A DNA stretch of 64,000 nt from Mycolicibacterium sp. YH-1 (GCF_022557175.1 NZ_CP092915.1:5642001-5706000); one strand, 5' to 3'. Positions 1 through 9,169 are shown, counted from the stretch's first letter. The notes: generated by a model from the sequence alone, not told the origin. Numbers and translations: made by a program.

Positions 1-2
1 CG

Positions 3-494
3 CGGGTGGACGGCGCGGGCGCGCTGGTACCGCTCGACGAGCAGGACCGGCAGCGGTGGGATCGAGGCCGCATCGCGCGTGGCCTCGATGACCTGCGACG
101 GGCACGGGGCGCGACGGACAGCTACTTACCCCAGGCGGTCATCGCGGCGGCGCACGCCACCGCACCGTCGTGGGCCGCGACTGACTGGGCGCTCATCTGT
201 CAGGCCTATGACCGGCTGATCGCGATCACAGGATCACCCGTGGCACGGGCCAACCAGGCGTTGGCAATCGGATTTCGGGACGGGTTCGACGCGGGCCTGG
301 CAGCGCTCGATGAGGTGGCCTCCGATCCCCTGCTCGCGAGGTCGAACACCGTGGCCACCATCCGCGCGGATCTCCTACGCAGAGCGGGACGCCGCGATGA
401 GGCGGCCGACTGGTACCGCATCGCGCTGGAGCACGGCGGCTCGACGCCTGCGCGGGAATTCCTGCGGCGCCGCCTGTCCGAGGTGTCCGGGTGA
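3..494 (+). CDS. ECF RNA polymerase sigma factor, C-terminal fragment (ECF42/DUF6596-like)
   Basis: The frame is already open at the left edge of the window, so the gene is partial: the sigma-2 and sigma-4 DNA- and polymerase-binding domains lie outside. What remains, about 163 residues, is the helical TPR-like C-terminal extension found in long ECF sigma factors with a DUF6596 domain. Typical pieces are ALICQAYDRLI, ARANQALAI and the closing RRLSEV. In that family the extension helps control sigma activity, and the gene usually sits beside YCII/DGPF-domain genes, none of which is seen here. The GTG at position 6 is simply the first in-frame start in the window and is not a credible initiation site. 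It converges on the dipeptidase gene, with one base between the two stop codons. Confidence 0.75.
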   Translation, partial: RVDGAGALVPLDEQDRQRWDRGRIARGLDDLRRARGATDSYLPQAVIAAAHATAPSWAATDWALICQAYDRLIAITGSPVARANQALAIGFRDGFDAGLAALDEVASDPLLARSNTVATIRADLLRRAGRRDEAADWYRIALEHGGSTPAREFLRRRLSEVSG

Positions 495-495
495 G

Positions 496-1185
496 TCAGC
501 TCAGCGGGACGTCGAGAATCGGGCGTGGCTCAGCCGAACCCGGACCATCGAAGTGCCACCACTCCCCCGAGTACACCGTCAACCCACCAGCGCTCATCGC
601 GTCGCGCAGCAGCGCGCGGTTGGCCTGTTGTTCGGGGCTGACACCCTCGGTGGCGCGCGCGAGGCTACGCGGGGTGAAGTCGTCGAAGTCGGTGCCCATG
701 TCCAGCGGCCGGCCGTAGTGGAGGTCTGCCACCGTCACATCGACGGAGCGGCCGGACTCGTGGCTACGTGCGAATTCCGTCGGCCGGGCCACCCAGTTCG
801 GGTTGGGCACCGCCTCGAACATCCGAACCTGGACCTCGTGTGGCCGATAGCAATCCCAGAACACCAGCCGCAAACCCTGCTCCCGCAGTCGTTCGGCCGC
901 CACGGCCAGGCCGGGAGCGAGCGACTCGTGTATCAGGCAGCGGGCATCGGCCGGATACAGCGGGACGCCGACGAAGTTGTTGGCGGTGGCGTAGCGCAGA
1001 TCGATCCGGGCGTCCGGGACCACCGTGCGCACGTCGATCAGCCCCGCACCCTTCGCCTGGGGTGAGACCGGGGGGACGTCAGCCGACGCCGGTGCAGGTG
1101 TCACGAGCGCCATGATCGCAGCGAAACAAACGACCGCAGTGCGGTTTCGTACGCGCCGCGCCGAGGCGAGCGTACGAAACCGCAC
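496..1185 (-). CDS. VanX-like D-alanyl-D-alanine dipeptidase (peptidase M15D), exported
   Basis: Zn-dependent dipeptidase of the VanX/DdpX family, expected to split D-Ala-D-Ala outside the membrane. Family signatures are visible: YRP before the active site, the zinc-binding stretch SHESGRSVDVTV (His and Asp ligands) and the C-terminal GEWWHFD with catalytic Glu and last His ligand. From the GTG at 1185 the protein is 229 residues with a Sec-type signal (basic n-region with RR, hydrophobic TAVVCFAAIMALV, cleavage after APASA). That start codon lies inside the right arm of a 26-bp inverted repeat, so initiation there is awkward; the next in-frame ATG, at 1113, would leave a very short signal. 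The gene follows rplA by 20 bp in the same direction, but the hairpin between them probably ends the ribosomal transcript. A wall-recycling role is as likely as glycopeptide resistance, because no vanHA partner is present. Confidence 0.8.
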   Translation of the reverse strand: MRFRTLASARRVRNRTAVVCFAAIMALVTPAPASADVPPVSPQAKGAGLIDVRTVVPDARIDLRYATANNFVGVPLYPADARCLIHESLAPGLAVAAERLREQGLRLVFWDCYRPHEVQVRMFEAVPNPNWVARPTEFARSHESGRSVDVTVADLHYGRPLDMGTDFDDFTPRSLARATEGVSPEQQANRALLRDAMSAGGLTVYSGEWWHFDGPGSAEPRPILDVPLS

Positions 1186-1195
1186 TGCGGTCGTT
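1129..1195. terminator. Perfect 26-bp inverted repeat (rplKA terminator-like hairpin)
   Basis: Positions 1129-1154 and 1170-1195 are perfect reverse complements, with a 15-nt GC-rich loop at 1155-1169. The structure starts 11 bp after the rplA stop codon, as expected for a mycobacterial hairpin terminator without a U-tract. It also covers the annotated start of the downstream dipeptidase gene. Confidence 0.75.
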
Positions 1196-1205
1196 GTCAG
1201 AGGTC

Positions 1206-1913
1206 TTAGGCCTCGGCGAAGTTGCGGGTGACCGTCGGATCCACCGGGATGCCGGGGCCCGTGGTCGTCGAGATGACGACCTTCTTCAGGTAGCGGCCCT
1301 TGGAGGAGGACGGCTTCGCGCGCAGAACCTCGTCGAGCGCGGCGCCGTAGTTCTCGGCCAGCTTCGTCTCGTCGAAGGACGCCTTGCCGATGACGAAGTG
1401 CAGGTTGGCCTGCTTGTCGACGCGGAAGTTGATCTTGCCGCCCTTGATGTCGGCCACGGCCTTGGCCACGTCGGGGGTGACGGTGCCGGTCTTGGGGTTC
1501 GGCATCAGGCCACGCGGGCCCAGCACGCGGGCGATCTTGCCGACCTTGGCCATCTGATCCGGCGTCGCGATCGCGGCGTCGAAGTCGAGGAACCCGCCCT
1601 GGATCTTCTCGATCAGGTCGTCGCTACCCACCTCATCGGCGCCTGCGGCCAGGGCCGCCTCGGCCTTCTCGCCGACGGCGAACACGATGACGCGGGCGGT
1701 CTTGCCGGTGCCGTGGGGCAGGTTGACGGTGCCGCGCACCATCTGGTCGGCCTTGCGGGGGTCAACGCCCAAGCGGATCGCGACCTCGACGGTGGCGTCC
1801 TGCTTCTTCGACGACGTCTCCTTGGCCAGCTTCGCGGCCTCGAGCGGCGTGTAGAGGTTGTCGCGGTCGACCTTCGCGGCGGCTTCGCGGTATGCCTTGC
1901 TGTTCCTGCTCAT
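1206..1913 (-). CDS. rplA: 50S ribosomal protein L1
   Basis: Ribosomal protein L1 of the large subunit stalk base, which binds 23S rRNA and aids release of deacylated tRNA. The 235-residue length is normal for Actinobacteria. Hallmarks include [17 protein letters not shown] in the middle domain, [10 protein letters not shown], and an N-terminus ([19 protein letters not shown]) typical of mycobacterial L1. It lies 131 bp after rplK in the same direction and is the last gene of the secE-nusG-rplK-rplA string, ending at a strong hairpin. The gap to rplK contains a 12-nt direct repeat of the rplK 3' end (TACTTGACCGTG at 2010 and again at 2047). Confidence 0.98.
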   Translation of the reverse strand: MSRNSKAYREAAAKVDRDNLYTPLEAAKLAKETSSKKQDATVEVAIRLGVDPRKADQMVRGTVNLPHGTGKTARVIVFAVGEKAEAALAAGADEVGSDDLIEKIQGGFLDFDAAIATPDQMAKVGKIARVLGPRGLMPNPKTGTVTPDVAKAVADIKGGKINFRVDKQANLHFVIGKASFDETKLAENYGAALDEVLRAKPSSSKGRYLKKVVISTTTGPGIPVDPTVTRNFAEA

Positions 1914-2044
1914 GTGCTTTCCAATCAGTTTCGTTGGTTGTGGTTGGTGCGGGCCGAAGCTGGCCCTCCCACGGATCGGCCGGGATGTCCCGACCGGTCC
2001 TACGTACTACTTACTTGACCGTGCTACCTGGTCAATCCGACAAG

Positions 2045-2473
2045 CTACTTGACCGTGATGCCCATGGAGCGGGCGGTTCCGGCGATGATCTTGGAAGCGG
2101 CCTCGACGTCGTTGGCGTTGAGGTCTTCCTTCTTGGTCTCCGCGATCTCGCGCACCTGGTCCCAGGTCACCGTGGCAACCTTGGTCTTGTGCGGCTCGCC
2201 GGAGCCCTTCTGCACGCCTGCGGCCTTGAGCAGCAGCTTGGCGGCGGGCGGCGTCTTCAGCGCGAACGTGAAGCTGCGATCCTCGTAGACGGTGATCTCC
2301 ACGGGGATGACGTTGCCGCGCTGCGACTCCGTCGCGGCGTTGTACGCCTTGCAGAATTCCATGATGTTGACGCCATGCTGGCCGAGCGCAGGACCGACCG
2401 GCGGGGCGGGGTTGGCCTGCCCGGCCTGGATCTGCAGCTTGATCAGCCCGGCGACCTTCTTCTTCGGGGCCAT
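2045..2473 (-). CDS. rplK: 50S ribosomal protein L11
   Basis: L11, 142 residues, part of the GTPase-associated centre of the large subunit and the thiostrepton-binding site. Clear family sequence: [20 protein letters not shown] with the conserved prolines in the N-terminal domain, [16 protein letters not shown], and the C-terminal rRNA-binding end [11 protein letters not shown]. It sits 56 bp after nusG in the conserved order secE-nusG-rplK-rplA and is probably cotranscribed with them. Confidence 0.98.
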   Translation of the reverse strand: MAPKKKVAGLIKLQIQAGQANPAPPVGPALGQHGVNIMEFCKAYNAATESQRGNVIPVEITVYEDRSFTFALKTPPAAKLLLKAAGVQKGSGEPHKTKVATVTWDQVREIAETKKEDLNANDVEAASKIIAGTARSMGITVK

Positions 2474-2529
2474 GCTGTGGTGTTCCTTTTCTTTCTCGGG
2501 GCTTCGTCCCAGTTACCCGGGGGTGCCAG

Positions 2530-3381
<852 letters not shown>

Positions 3382-3416
3382 CTAAGTTTCTTCAGCTCGT
3401 CACGCGGCCGGTTCGG

Positions 3417-3836
3417 TCAGCCGAACACCAACGTGATGAGCTTGGCGAAGCCGAAGTCGACTCCACCGATAAGCGCCACCATGAACGCCAGGAATATCAG
3501 CACCACGGTGGTGTAGCTGACCATCTGCTTGCGGTTCGGCCAGATCACCTTGCGCAGCTCGGCGACTACCTGCTGCAGGTAGTTGATGACGAAGGTGATC
3601 GGGTTACGGGACGGACCCGTCTTTGCCGCCTTGGGCTTCTTGGGTTTCTTTCCGTCACCGTTCTTGGCGGTGTCGGCGACAACGGCGGCGGCTGTACCAG
3701 CACCCTCGCGCCGTGATCGCTTTCCCGACGGCCGCTGGGGCCGGGTCACCACGGCGGTCGGGCTGCCGGTGTCACCCTCGTCCGGAGTGTCGGTGCCGTC
3801 GCCTGCGGAGACGGCACCGTCGCGCTCGTCGCTCAC
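3417..3836 (-). CDS. secE: Preprotein translocase subunit SecE
   Basis: SecE clamps SecY in the Sec translocon. The C-terminal part holds the conserved amphipathic helix ([19 protein letters not shown]) and one membrane segment ([19 protein letters not shown]); the N-terminal 70 residues are a charged, disordered actinobacterial extension. A GTG at 3878 would add 14 residues, but the GTG at 3836 is preferred: it has an AAGGGAG ribosome-binding site at proper distance, whereas the upstream GTG has none, and the resulting N-terminus VSDE matches what is known for the M. tuberculosis protein. It lies just after tRNA-Trp and before nusG. Confidence 0.93.
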   Translation of the reverse strand: MSDERDGAVSAGDGTDTPDEGDTGSPTAVVTRPQRPSGKRSRREGAGTAAAVVADTAKNGDGKKPKKPKAAKTGPSRNPITFVINYLQQVVAELRKVIWPNRKQMVSYTTVVLIFLAFMVALIGGVDFGFAKLITLVFG

Positions 3837-3914
3837 CGCGTGCTCCCTTGTCCGATCGTGCTTGTCATCGGTGGTCACCTTCCAGTGTCCACGCCTGTCG
3901 AATATTCAGTTGAG

Positions 3915-3987
<73 letters not shown>

Positions 3988-3990
3988 TCG

Positions 3991-4077
3991 GGGTTGGCAG
4001 GCCAACCCGCGAGGTCGAGGTTCACACAATTCACGCGCTCCCCGATCGGCCGATCATAAACCGACGGACAGCGCGTG
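3991..4077. terminator. Hairpins between hadC and tRNA-Trp
   Basis: Two dyads lie in the 140-bp gap. GGGTTGGC (3991-3998) pairs with GCCAACCC (4001-4008), a tight stem directly 5' of the tRNA. CACGCGC (4032-4038) pairs with GCGCGTG (4071-4077), enclosing the perfect palindrome GATCGGCCGATC (4044-4055). They may end the hadABC message or guide tRNA 5' processing; there is no T-tract. Confidence 0.45.
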
Positions 4078-4127
4078 ACTTGGGGAAACCCCGAGGACCG
4101 AGTGTACATCGGCCCAAGTCTGACTTA

Positions 4128-4640
4128 CTAATCCGCAACGGCGGCGGTTCGAACCACCTGACCTGTCTCGGGATCCCACTTGGCCGAGATCGAGTTGTCC
4201 CCCTCGTGACCCATCAGGGTGGTGAACGCCTCCATCACGATCGTGCCGTCCTCATCGGCGCAGACGTTCCGGGTGGTGACGATGTCGGCGCCGAACCGCT
4301 CTGTAACCGACTCGACGTGCATGGTGCCGGTCAGCGCGTCACCGACCTTGATCGGCCGGTGGAAGAGGAACTTCTGGTCGACCTGGACGATCTGCAGGGT
4401 CTCCATGCCGATGTCGACGTTCGCGAAGAAGTGGTTCTGGATCATCACGGCGAAGATCGAGATGAAGGTGAGTGGCGCGACCAGCGAGTCGTGGCCCAAC
4501 TCCTTGGCGGCGGCCTCGTCGACAGTGGCCGGATCCATCGACTTCACGGCCCTGGCGTATTGACGAACCTGCTCGCGGCCCACGACGAACGTGTCGGGGT
4601 ACTTCCAGATCATCCCGCGGATGTCGGTCTTGAGAGCCAT
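4128..4640 (-). CDS. hadC: (3R)-hydroxyacyl-ACP dehydratase subunit HadC
   Basis: Non-catalytic hot-dog-fold partner of HadB in the FAS-II dehydratase HadBC, which acts late in mycolic-acid chain elongation. The 170-residue protein starts MALKTDIRGMIWKYPD and carries APLTFISIFAVMIQ, IVQVDQKFLFHRPIKVGD and MEAFTTLMGHEG, all typical of HadC/HadA subunits. The catalytic Asp/His pair is lacking, as expected. The gene follows hadB with a 3-bp gap, and the divergence from HadA is what one expects of paralogous subunits. Confidence 0.96.
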   Translation of the reverse strand: MALKTDIRGMIWKYPDTFVVGREQVRQYARAVKSMDPATVDEAAAKELGHDSLVAPLTFISIFAVMIQNHFFANVDIGMETLQIVQVDQKFLFHRPIKVGDALTGTMHVESVTERFGADIVTTRNVCADEDGTIVMEAFTTLMGHEGDNSISAKWDPETGQVVRTAAVAD

Positions 4641-4643
4641 GGG

Positions 4644-5072
4644 TCAGGCCAGCTTCGCCGTAGCGACGGCACGGCCGAAGATCTTCTTTCCCCCTGTTGT
4701 GGCGGAAAGCGCAATGACCACCGACTTAGTTTCTGGCTCAACAGATTTCACACGTCCGCTGAACACGATTTCAGCGCCGATGCCGTCGTTGGGGACGGGC
4801 ACGACCGCGGTGAAGCGGACGTTGTACTCGGTGACCGCGGCCGGGTCGCCCACCCAGGACGTGACGTAGCCGCCGCCCAGGCCCATCGTCAGCATGCCGT
4901 GCGCGATGGCGGTGTCGAGGCCGACCTGCTTGGCGATCTCGTCGTCCCAGTGGATGGGGTTCAGGTCGCCGGACACCCCGGCGTAGTTCACCAGGTCGCC
5001 GCGAGTCAGCGGAATGATCTTCTCCGGAAGCTGGTCGCCCACCTTCACCGAATCGAACTCACGCAGTGGCAT
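4644..5072 (-). CDS. hadB: (3R)-hydroxyacyl-ACP dehydratase catalytic subunit HadB
   Basis: Catalytic MaoC-like hot-dog subunit shared by HadAB and HadBC, dehydrating beta-hydroxyacyl-AcpM in mycolate synthesis. The active-site signature GDLNPIHWDDE holds the catalytic Asp and His, followed by IAHGMLTMGLGGGYV. Starting at ATG 5072 gives 142 residues beginning MPLREFDSVKVGD, the same length and start as M. tuberculosis HadB; the longer frame to 5153 would merely read through the end of hadA. It overlaps hadA by 14 bp, implying translational coupling. Confidence 0.97.
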   Translation of the reverse strand: MPLREFDSVKVGDQLPEKIIPLTRGDLVNYAGVSGDLNPIHWDDEIAKQVGLDTAIAHGMLTMGLGGGYVTSWVGDPAAVTEYNVRFTAVVPVPNDGIGAEIVFSGRVKSVEPETKSVVIALSATTGGKKIFGRAVATAKLA

Positions 5073-5538
5073 CGCTAAAACCCTCTTCTCCCGATTCGCC
5101 CGACCGACCCGCGAGGGTCGTGTACGTCTCCTGCACAACATCACCCTTGTCATTGGTGATGATGGTCTTCGTCACGATGATGTCGGTGCCGTGCGCCTGC
5201 CGGAGCCCGTGCCCGTACACGTCGCAGTACAGCTTGTCGCCAGCCCTGATCGGCTGCAGGAACTTCAGCTCCTGGTCGACCTGGACGATCTGAGCGTCCT
5301 TGATGCCGATGTTGGCGTCGGCGAAGAACGCGATCTGCGCCTGGTACCCGAAGACCGAGATGAAGGTCAGCGGTGCCGGCAGCGAGCTGTGCCCGAGATC
5401 TGCGGCTACGGCCTCGTCGAAGTAGACGGCGTCGTCGTTCTTGACGGCGGTTGCGTACTCCCGAAGCTTCTCCCGACCCACGACGTAGTGGTCCGGGTAT
5501 CGGTAGTGCATACCGATGATGTCCGAGGAGATAGCCAC
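5059..5538 (-). CDS. hadA: (3R)-hydroxyacyl-ACP dehydratase subunit HadA
   Basis: Substrate-binding, non-catalytic partner of HadB in the FAS-II dehydratase HadAB, the complex known as the target of thiacetazone and isoxyl. The protein (159 residues) begins MAISSDIIGMHYRYPDHYVVGRE and contains PAPLTFISVFGYQAQIAFF and IVQVDQELKFLQPIRAGD. It is the first had gene, 51 bp after rpmG; hadB starts inside its last codons. Confidence 0.96.
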   Translation of the reverse strand: MAISSDIIGMHYRYPDHYVVGREKLREYATAVKNDDAVYFDEAVAADLGHSSLPAPLTFISVFGYQAQIAFFADANIGIKDAQIVQVDQELKFLQPIRAGDKLYCDVYGHGLRQAHGTDIIVTKTIITNDKGDVVQETYTTLAGRSGESGEEGFSDATA

Positions 5539-5589
5539 AAAGCTTGAACCTATCCGGTCAACCGTGGGCGACGCCCAGGGATCGACCGC

Positions 5590-5757
5590 CTAGCGCGATT
5601 CCTTGTGCGGCTGGTGGTGTCCGCAGTTCGGGCAGAACTTCTTGATCTCCAACCGATCGGGATCGTTGCGGCGGTTCTTCTTGGTGATGTAGTTGCGGTG
5701 CTTGCACACCTCGCAGGCCAAGGTGATCTTGGGCCGTACGTCTGTACTTGAGGCCAC
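5590..5757 (-). CDS. rpmG: 50S ribosomal protein L33 (zinc-ribbon type)
   Basis: A 55-residue L33 starting at GTG 5757: [20 protein letters not shown], then [20 protein letters not shown], then [15 protein letters not shown]. The two CxxC pairs (CEVC, CPNC) mark it as the zinc-binding C+ form; mycobacteria also carry C- paralogues that replace it under zinc limitation. It sits between tRNA-Met and hadA on the same strand, the position of rpmG2 in M. tuberculosis. It is easily missed because it is short and starts with GTG. Confidence 0.96.
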   Translation of the reverse strand: MASSTDVRPKITLACEVCKHRNYITKKNRRNDPDRLEIKKFCPNCGHHQPHKESR

Positions 5758-5792
5758 GTTCGTCGTCCTTCTTCGGGTGATTCGTTGTCTTG

Positions 5793-5866
5793 TAGCGGTG
5801 GGGGGACTCGATCCCCCGACCTCACGATTATGAGTCGTGCGCTCTAACCAGCTGAGCTACACCGCC
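5793..5866 (-). tRNA. tRNA-Met (anticodon CAT)
   Basis: Minus-strand cloverleaf: acceptor GGCGGTG, D-arm TAGCTCAGCTGGTTAGAGC, anticodon loop CTCATAA (CAT) and T-arm GGATCGAGTCC. It lacks the three G-C pairs of initiator anticodon stems, so it is taken as elongator methionine tRNA; a CAT anticodon modified to read isoleucine ATA is less likely but not excluded. It lies 35 bp before rpmG. Confidence 0.93.
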
Positions 5867-5927
5867 ATGATGGCGCCGCCGGTCGGGCTTAGCTTCTCCC
5901 GTCGCCTCGCTCGCCCGGTGTCCACCG

Positions 5928-6000
5928 AGCCCCCTAACGGAATCGAACCGTTGACCTTTTCCTTACCATGGAAACGCTCTACCGACTGAGCTAAGGGGGC
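5928..6000 (-). tRNA. tRNA-Thr (anticodon GGT)
   Basis: Minus-strand cloverleaf with acceptor GCCCCCT/AGGGGGC, D-arm TAGCTCAGTCGGTAGAGC, anticodon loop TTGGTAA-like (GGT) and T-arm GGTTCGATTCC. It is the first element of the minus-strand block running through rpmG, hadABC and the ribosomal protein genes. Confidence 0.96.
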
Positions 6001-6188
6001 CTGCCCCACAGCGTTGGACGGTGTCCATGCGGTGGGCCTTAAAGAGGGTACATTCTCGCCGATTGCCTAGCCAAACCGCTGGTGACAGTCGACCCGCCGC
6101 GGGGGGTCAGAACTGCCCCTCACGCAGCGAAATCAGGCCCCGCCAGCACCCTCCCGGGAGCCCGAGTGTCGGCGCCAGAGCGCGCCAA

Positions 6189-6194
6189 TAGTCT
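6189..6194 (+). promoter_or_regulatory. Putative -10 box of a leaderless transcript
   Basis: TAGTCT matches the mycobacterial -10 pattern TANNNT and ends exactly six bases before the ATG at 6201. That spacing is typical of leaderless mRNAs, so the GGAGGT in between need not be a ribosome-binding site. Confidence 0.5.
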
Positions 6195-6200
6195 GGAGGT

Positions 6201-6926
6201 ATGGCGAACCCAGGGGTCGATGACCGTCTGTACTTCCGACAGCTGCTCTCAGGCCGCGACTTCGCTGCCGGCGACGCGATCGCGCAGCAGATGCGGAACT
6301 TCTCGTACCTGATCGGCGACCGGGAGACCGGGGACTGCCTCGTCGTCGATCCGGCCTACGCCGCGGGTGACCTCGCCGACATCGTGGAGTCCGACGGCAT
6401 GCGGCTCTCCGGTGTCCTGGTCACCCACCACCACCCCGACCACGTCGGCGGTTCGATGATGGGCTTCGAACTCAAGGGCCTCGCCGAACTCCTGGAGCGG
6501 GTCGCGATTCCGGTCCATGTGAACACCCATGAGGCGGAATGGGTTTCGCGCACGACCGGTATCCCGCTGACCGACCTGACATCGCACGAACACGGCGACA
6601 AGGTCAACGTCGGCGATGTCGAGATCGAGTTGCTGCACACCCCCGGACACACCCCGGGCAGCCAGTGCTTCCTGCTCGACGGCCGGCTCGTCGCGGGCGA
6701 CACCCTGTTCCTGGAGGGATGTGGGCGCACCGACTTCCCCGGCGGCAACTCCGATGACATGTTCCGCAGCCTGCAGGCGCTGGCCAAGTTGCCGGGCGAC
6801 CCGACGGTCTTCCCCGGGCACTGGTACTCGGCCGAGCCGAGCGAGCCTCTGTCCGATGTGCGTCGCCTCAACTATGTCTACCGGGCCAGCACTCTCGACC
6901 AGTGGCGCACGGTTATGGGCGGCTGA
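6201..6926 (+). CDS. Metallo-beta-lactamase-fold hydrolase (glyoxalase II-like, Rv0634c type)
   Basis: A 241-residue MBL-fold hydrolase. It has the metal motif THHHPDHVGG, the second ligand region HTPGHTPGSQCFLLDGRL and the metal-bridging Asp in AGDTLFLEGCGRTDFPGG, with a last His in VFPGHWYSA. Family members include glyoxalase II (S-lactoylglutathione hydrolase) and persulfide dioxygenase; mycobacteria use mycothiol, so the true thioester or persulfide substrate is unknown. The protein looks orthologous to M. tuberculosis Rv0634c and stands in the same place, divergent from the tRNA-Thr/rpmG/had block. Transcription is probably leaderless. Confidence 0.88.
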   Translation: MANPGVDDRLYFRQLLSGRDFAAGDAIAQQMRNFSYLIGDRETGDCLVVDPAYAAGDLADIVESDGMRLSGVLVTHHHPDHVGGSMMGFELKGLAELLERVAIPVHVNTHEAEWVSRTTGIPLTDLTSHEHGDKVNVGDVEIELLHTPGHTPGSQCFLLDGRLVAGDTLFLEGCGRTDFPGGNSDDMFRSLQALAKLPGDPTVFPGHWYSAEPSEPLSDVRRLNYVYRASTLDQWRTVMGG

Positions 6927-6997
6927 CGCTGCCCACCTGCGATAGTGTCCGATCTCGCAGCGCCCCTTGAAAGGCGCGTGACGGGGAGGACCCTGCG

Positions 6998-8032
6998 ATG
7001 ACCACACCATCCGTGCCTGCCGGTTGGTACTCAGATCCCGATGACCCGCAAGCCCTGCGCTACTGGGATGGCACCGCCTGGACCGCCGGGCCAGTTCCCG
7101 AGCAGGCCGCGCCGGAGGTCACGCAACCCGAGCGCCAACCGTCACTGGAGCCCGTCGGGCTCGAGCTACCCGTATTCGAGTCGTTCGAGACACCCTCCTT
7201 CGAGTCCATCTCGTCGGGACCGGCCGAGACACCCGCAACGCCGCCCGCCGCCGACGCAACCCCTGCGCCCGAGGCACCGGAGTCCTTCGACGAACCTGGC
7301 ACCCCGACCCCGACGGATGCGCCCACCACCACCGCAGGGCCGCACCCCGAGTTCCAGACGCCGCCGTGGGAGTCGCCGACCACCGCGGTCCCGCTGTTCA
7401 CACCCCGCTATGACGCGCCACCACCGAATCCGCCGGCCGGCACCGACAACCGCAGATTGATCATCGGCTTCCTCAGCGCCGTCGGCGCGCTGCTGTTGAT
7501 CTTGATCCTGGTTCTGGTTTACGCCTTGGTGATCCGCGATGACGCTGTACCCGATGTCACGCCGTCTCCCACATCGGCCTCTGCGGCGCCTTCGGCGGAA
7601 TCAACGACGTCGGCCGCATCCGAGACCCCCACCGAGGCCGTGGCCGCGCCTGCGGCCGGTGAGATCGTCGACGGTCCGTTCACCATCTCGGTCGCCTCCA
7701 CCGAGCGCGGTGACACCATCTCCTCGACCGTCAACGAGTCCCTCGAGAAGACCGCTGTCGGCGAGTTCCTCGTCGTGTACCTGAATGTCGGCAACACCAG
7801 TGGCGACGTGCAGGAGTTCCTGTCGAACCTGCAGGTACTCAACACCGACGCGGGCACCATCGCACCGGACGACGAGGCGTCCCTCTATCTCGGCGGTGGC
7901 GTCGTCATCGTCAGTCCCGGTGAGACGCTCGAGACCGCGGTCGTGTTCGACGTGCCCGTCGGCACGGTGGCCAGCGGAATCATCGTGCACGGCGTCCCCG
8001 GCATGGCCGGTGGCGAACTGCCGGTCGAATAG
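6998..8032 (+). CDS. DUF2510 membrane protein with extracellular DUF4352-like domain
   Basis: Function unknown. The N-terminus carries the short DUF2510 motif (AGWYSDPDDPQALRYWDGTAW, positions 6-26), then about 120 residues of Pro/Thr/Glu-rich low-complexity sequence, a single membrane helix (LIIGFLSAVGALLLILILVL, about residues 152-171) and an extracellular beta-rich domain beginning near GEIVDGPFTISVAS. That domain resembles DUF4352 immunoglobulin-like domains of actinobacterial lipoproteins and membrane proteins (EFLVVYLNVGNTSGDVQEF). The ATG at 6998 has GGGGAGGA upstream. No operon partner is evident. Confidence 0.82.
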   Translation: MTTPSVPAGWYSDPDDPQALRYWDGTAWTAGPVPEQAAPEVTQPERQPSLEPVGLELPVFESFETPSFESISSGPAETPATPPAADATPAPEAPESFDEPGTPTPTDAPTTTAGPHPEFQTPPWESPTTAVPLFTPRYDAPPPNPPAGTDNRRLIIGFLSAVGALLLILILVLVYALVIRDDAVPDVTPSPTSASAAPSAESTTSAASETPTEAVAAPAAGEIVDGPFTISVASTERGDTISSTVNESLEKTAVGEFLVVYLNVGNTSGDVQEFLSNLQVLNTDAGTIAPDDEASLYLGGGVVIVSPGETLETAVVFDVPVGTVASGIIVHGVPGMAGGELPVE

Positions 8033-8188
8033 AACCCTGCCGAATACGCGATTCGCAGCAAACGGAACAGCGGTAGCGGGAATCCGTTGCCCGTTGCCGA
8101 TCCAGATGTGCAAATCAGCTGACACCGGCCCGGGTGGTTGCCACACTGGACAGTAGGCGCCGACAATTGCGCCATCGGGGGTTCAGTC

Positions 8189-9169
8189 GTGAAGAACGTC
8201 GTGCTGTGCTTTGACCAGGTTCGCCATCTGGGGGTCGGGGGCGACACCAATGCCACGGCTCTGTTCGGCATGCTCGATCAGTCGAGCGGACAAGTCTGCT
8301 GGTATCACTCGGGTTCGACGCGTTGGACCCGGGCTCGCGACCAGCACGCCGAGGCCCGCGCGGCGATCGACGGCGGTTATGCGTTTCTGCGGCGCTGCTG
8401 GGAGCCGGGCGATTCGATCCTCGTCTTCGGGGCGGGCCACGGCGCGTTCTGCGCGCAAGCGCTCATCCGACTGGTGAACACCGTGGGCATCCTCCCGTGG
8501 TCGTTGGACGACATGGTCGGCCACGTGGTTTCGGCGTATGCGATGCCGCGCACCCGTCGTACGCCGCGGGAGTGGCAGGCAGTGCGCGCGACGTTCGCCG
8601 CATTGACGGGCGGCAACGAGCCGCTCGTCGTCGCCTACCTCGGTTTGTGGGATGCGCTGCGGGACGCCACGCTGCCGATACCGCCGCCGGAGTTACTCGC
8701 CGTTCGCGGGGGCAGACACGCGATGGCCGCCGACGCCGCATCGGTGCTGGATCGCCCGGTGACGATGATGGGCGATGCGGTGGAGCAGGCGTGGTTCCGC
8801 GGCGGACACTGTGATGTCGCGGGCGGCCCAGGCGCCTGCCGCCCCCTCGCGGGTATCGCCCTGAACTGGGTGCTCGACGCCGCCACCGCCGCCGGACTTC
8901 GGGTCCGGGACCGCGCAACGACGACACCTCCAGAACACGCGGACGCACTGGCGGGCAGCGCGCGCAGCCTGCCGTTGCGGAAGGTGCCCGACGACGCCGT
9001 GGTCCACGCCAGTGTCGAGGCCTACGTTGCGGCGCACCCGCAGTACTGGCGCCGGTTGCCTGCCCAGTTCACCTGGACCGACCGCGACTGGCTGGCACGC
9101 GGCGAACGCCTGGTCTCCGCGCCCGCGCCGACGCCCGCCCCCTCCGAGCTGACCGCCATCGCGTCTTGA
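8189..9169 (+). CDS. Degenerate DUF2235 (Tle1-like alpha/beta hydrolase) protein
   Basis: The 326-residue protein follows the DUF2235 plan seen in Tle1-type phospholipase effectors and fungal/actinobacterial homologues: N-terminal KNVVLCFDQVRHL (usual form VVCFDGTWN), a TNATALFGML segment, then SILVFGAGHGAFCAQALIRL where the family normally has GFSRGAFTARAL. Here the nucleophile-elbow Ser is replaced by His (GAGHGA), so the catalytic triad is probably broken; later family pieces such as AWFRGGHCDVAGG are kept. GTG 8189 was chosen because it follows a GGGGG ribosome-binding site and gives the family N-terminus; GTG 8138 would add 17 unlike residues. No type VI secretion genes are nearby. Confidence 0.75.
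   Translation: MKNVVLCFDQVRHLGVGGDTNATALFGMLDQSSGQVCWYHSGSTRWTRARDQHAEARAAIDGGYAFLRRCWEPGDSILVFGAGHGAFCAQALIRLVNTVGILPWSLDDMVGHVVSAYAMPRTRRTPREWQAVRATFAALTGGNEPLVVAYLGLWDALRDATLPIPPPELLAVRGGRHAMAADAASVLDRPVTMMGDAVEQAWFRGGHCDVAGGPGACRPLAGIALNWVLDAATAAGLRVRDRATTTPPEHADALAGSARSLPLRKVPDDAVVHASVEAYVAAHPQYWRRLPAQFTWTDRDWLARGERLVSAPAPTPAPSELTAIAS

Noticed and set aside
2010..2058. 12-nt direct repeat TACTTGACCGTG near the rplK stop, as a possible duplication or attachment site
   Set aside because: Short, one copy is inside the rplK coding end; no integrase or element boundaries nearby.
8189..9169. Type VI secretion effector (Tle1) interpretation
   Set aside because: Only the DUF2235 similarity is visible, the nucleophile is lost and no type VI genes occur in the window.
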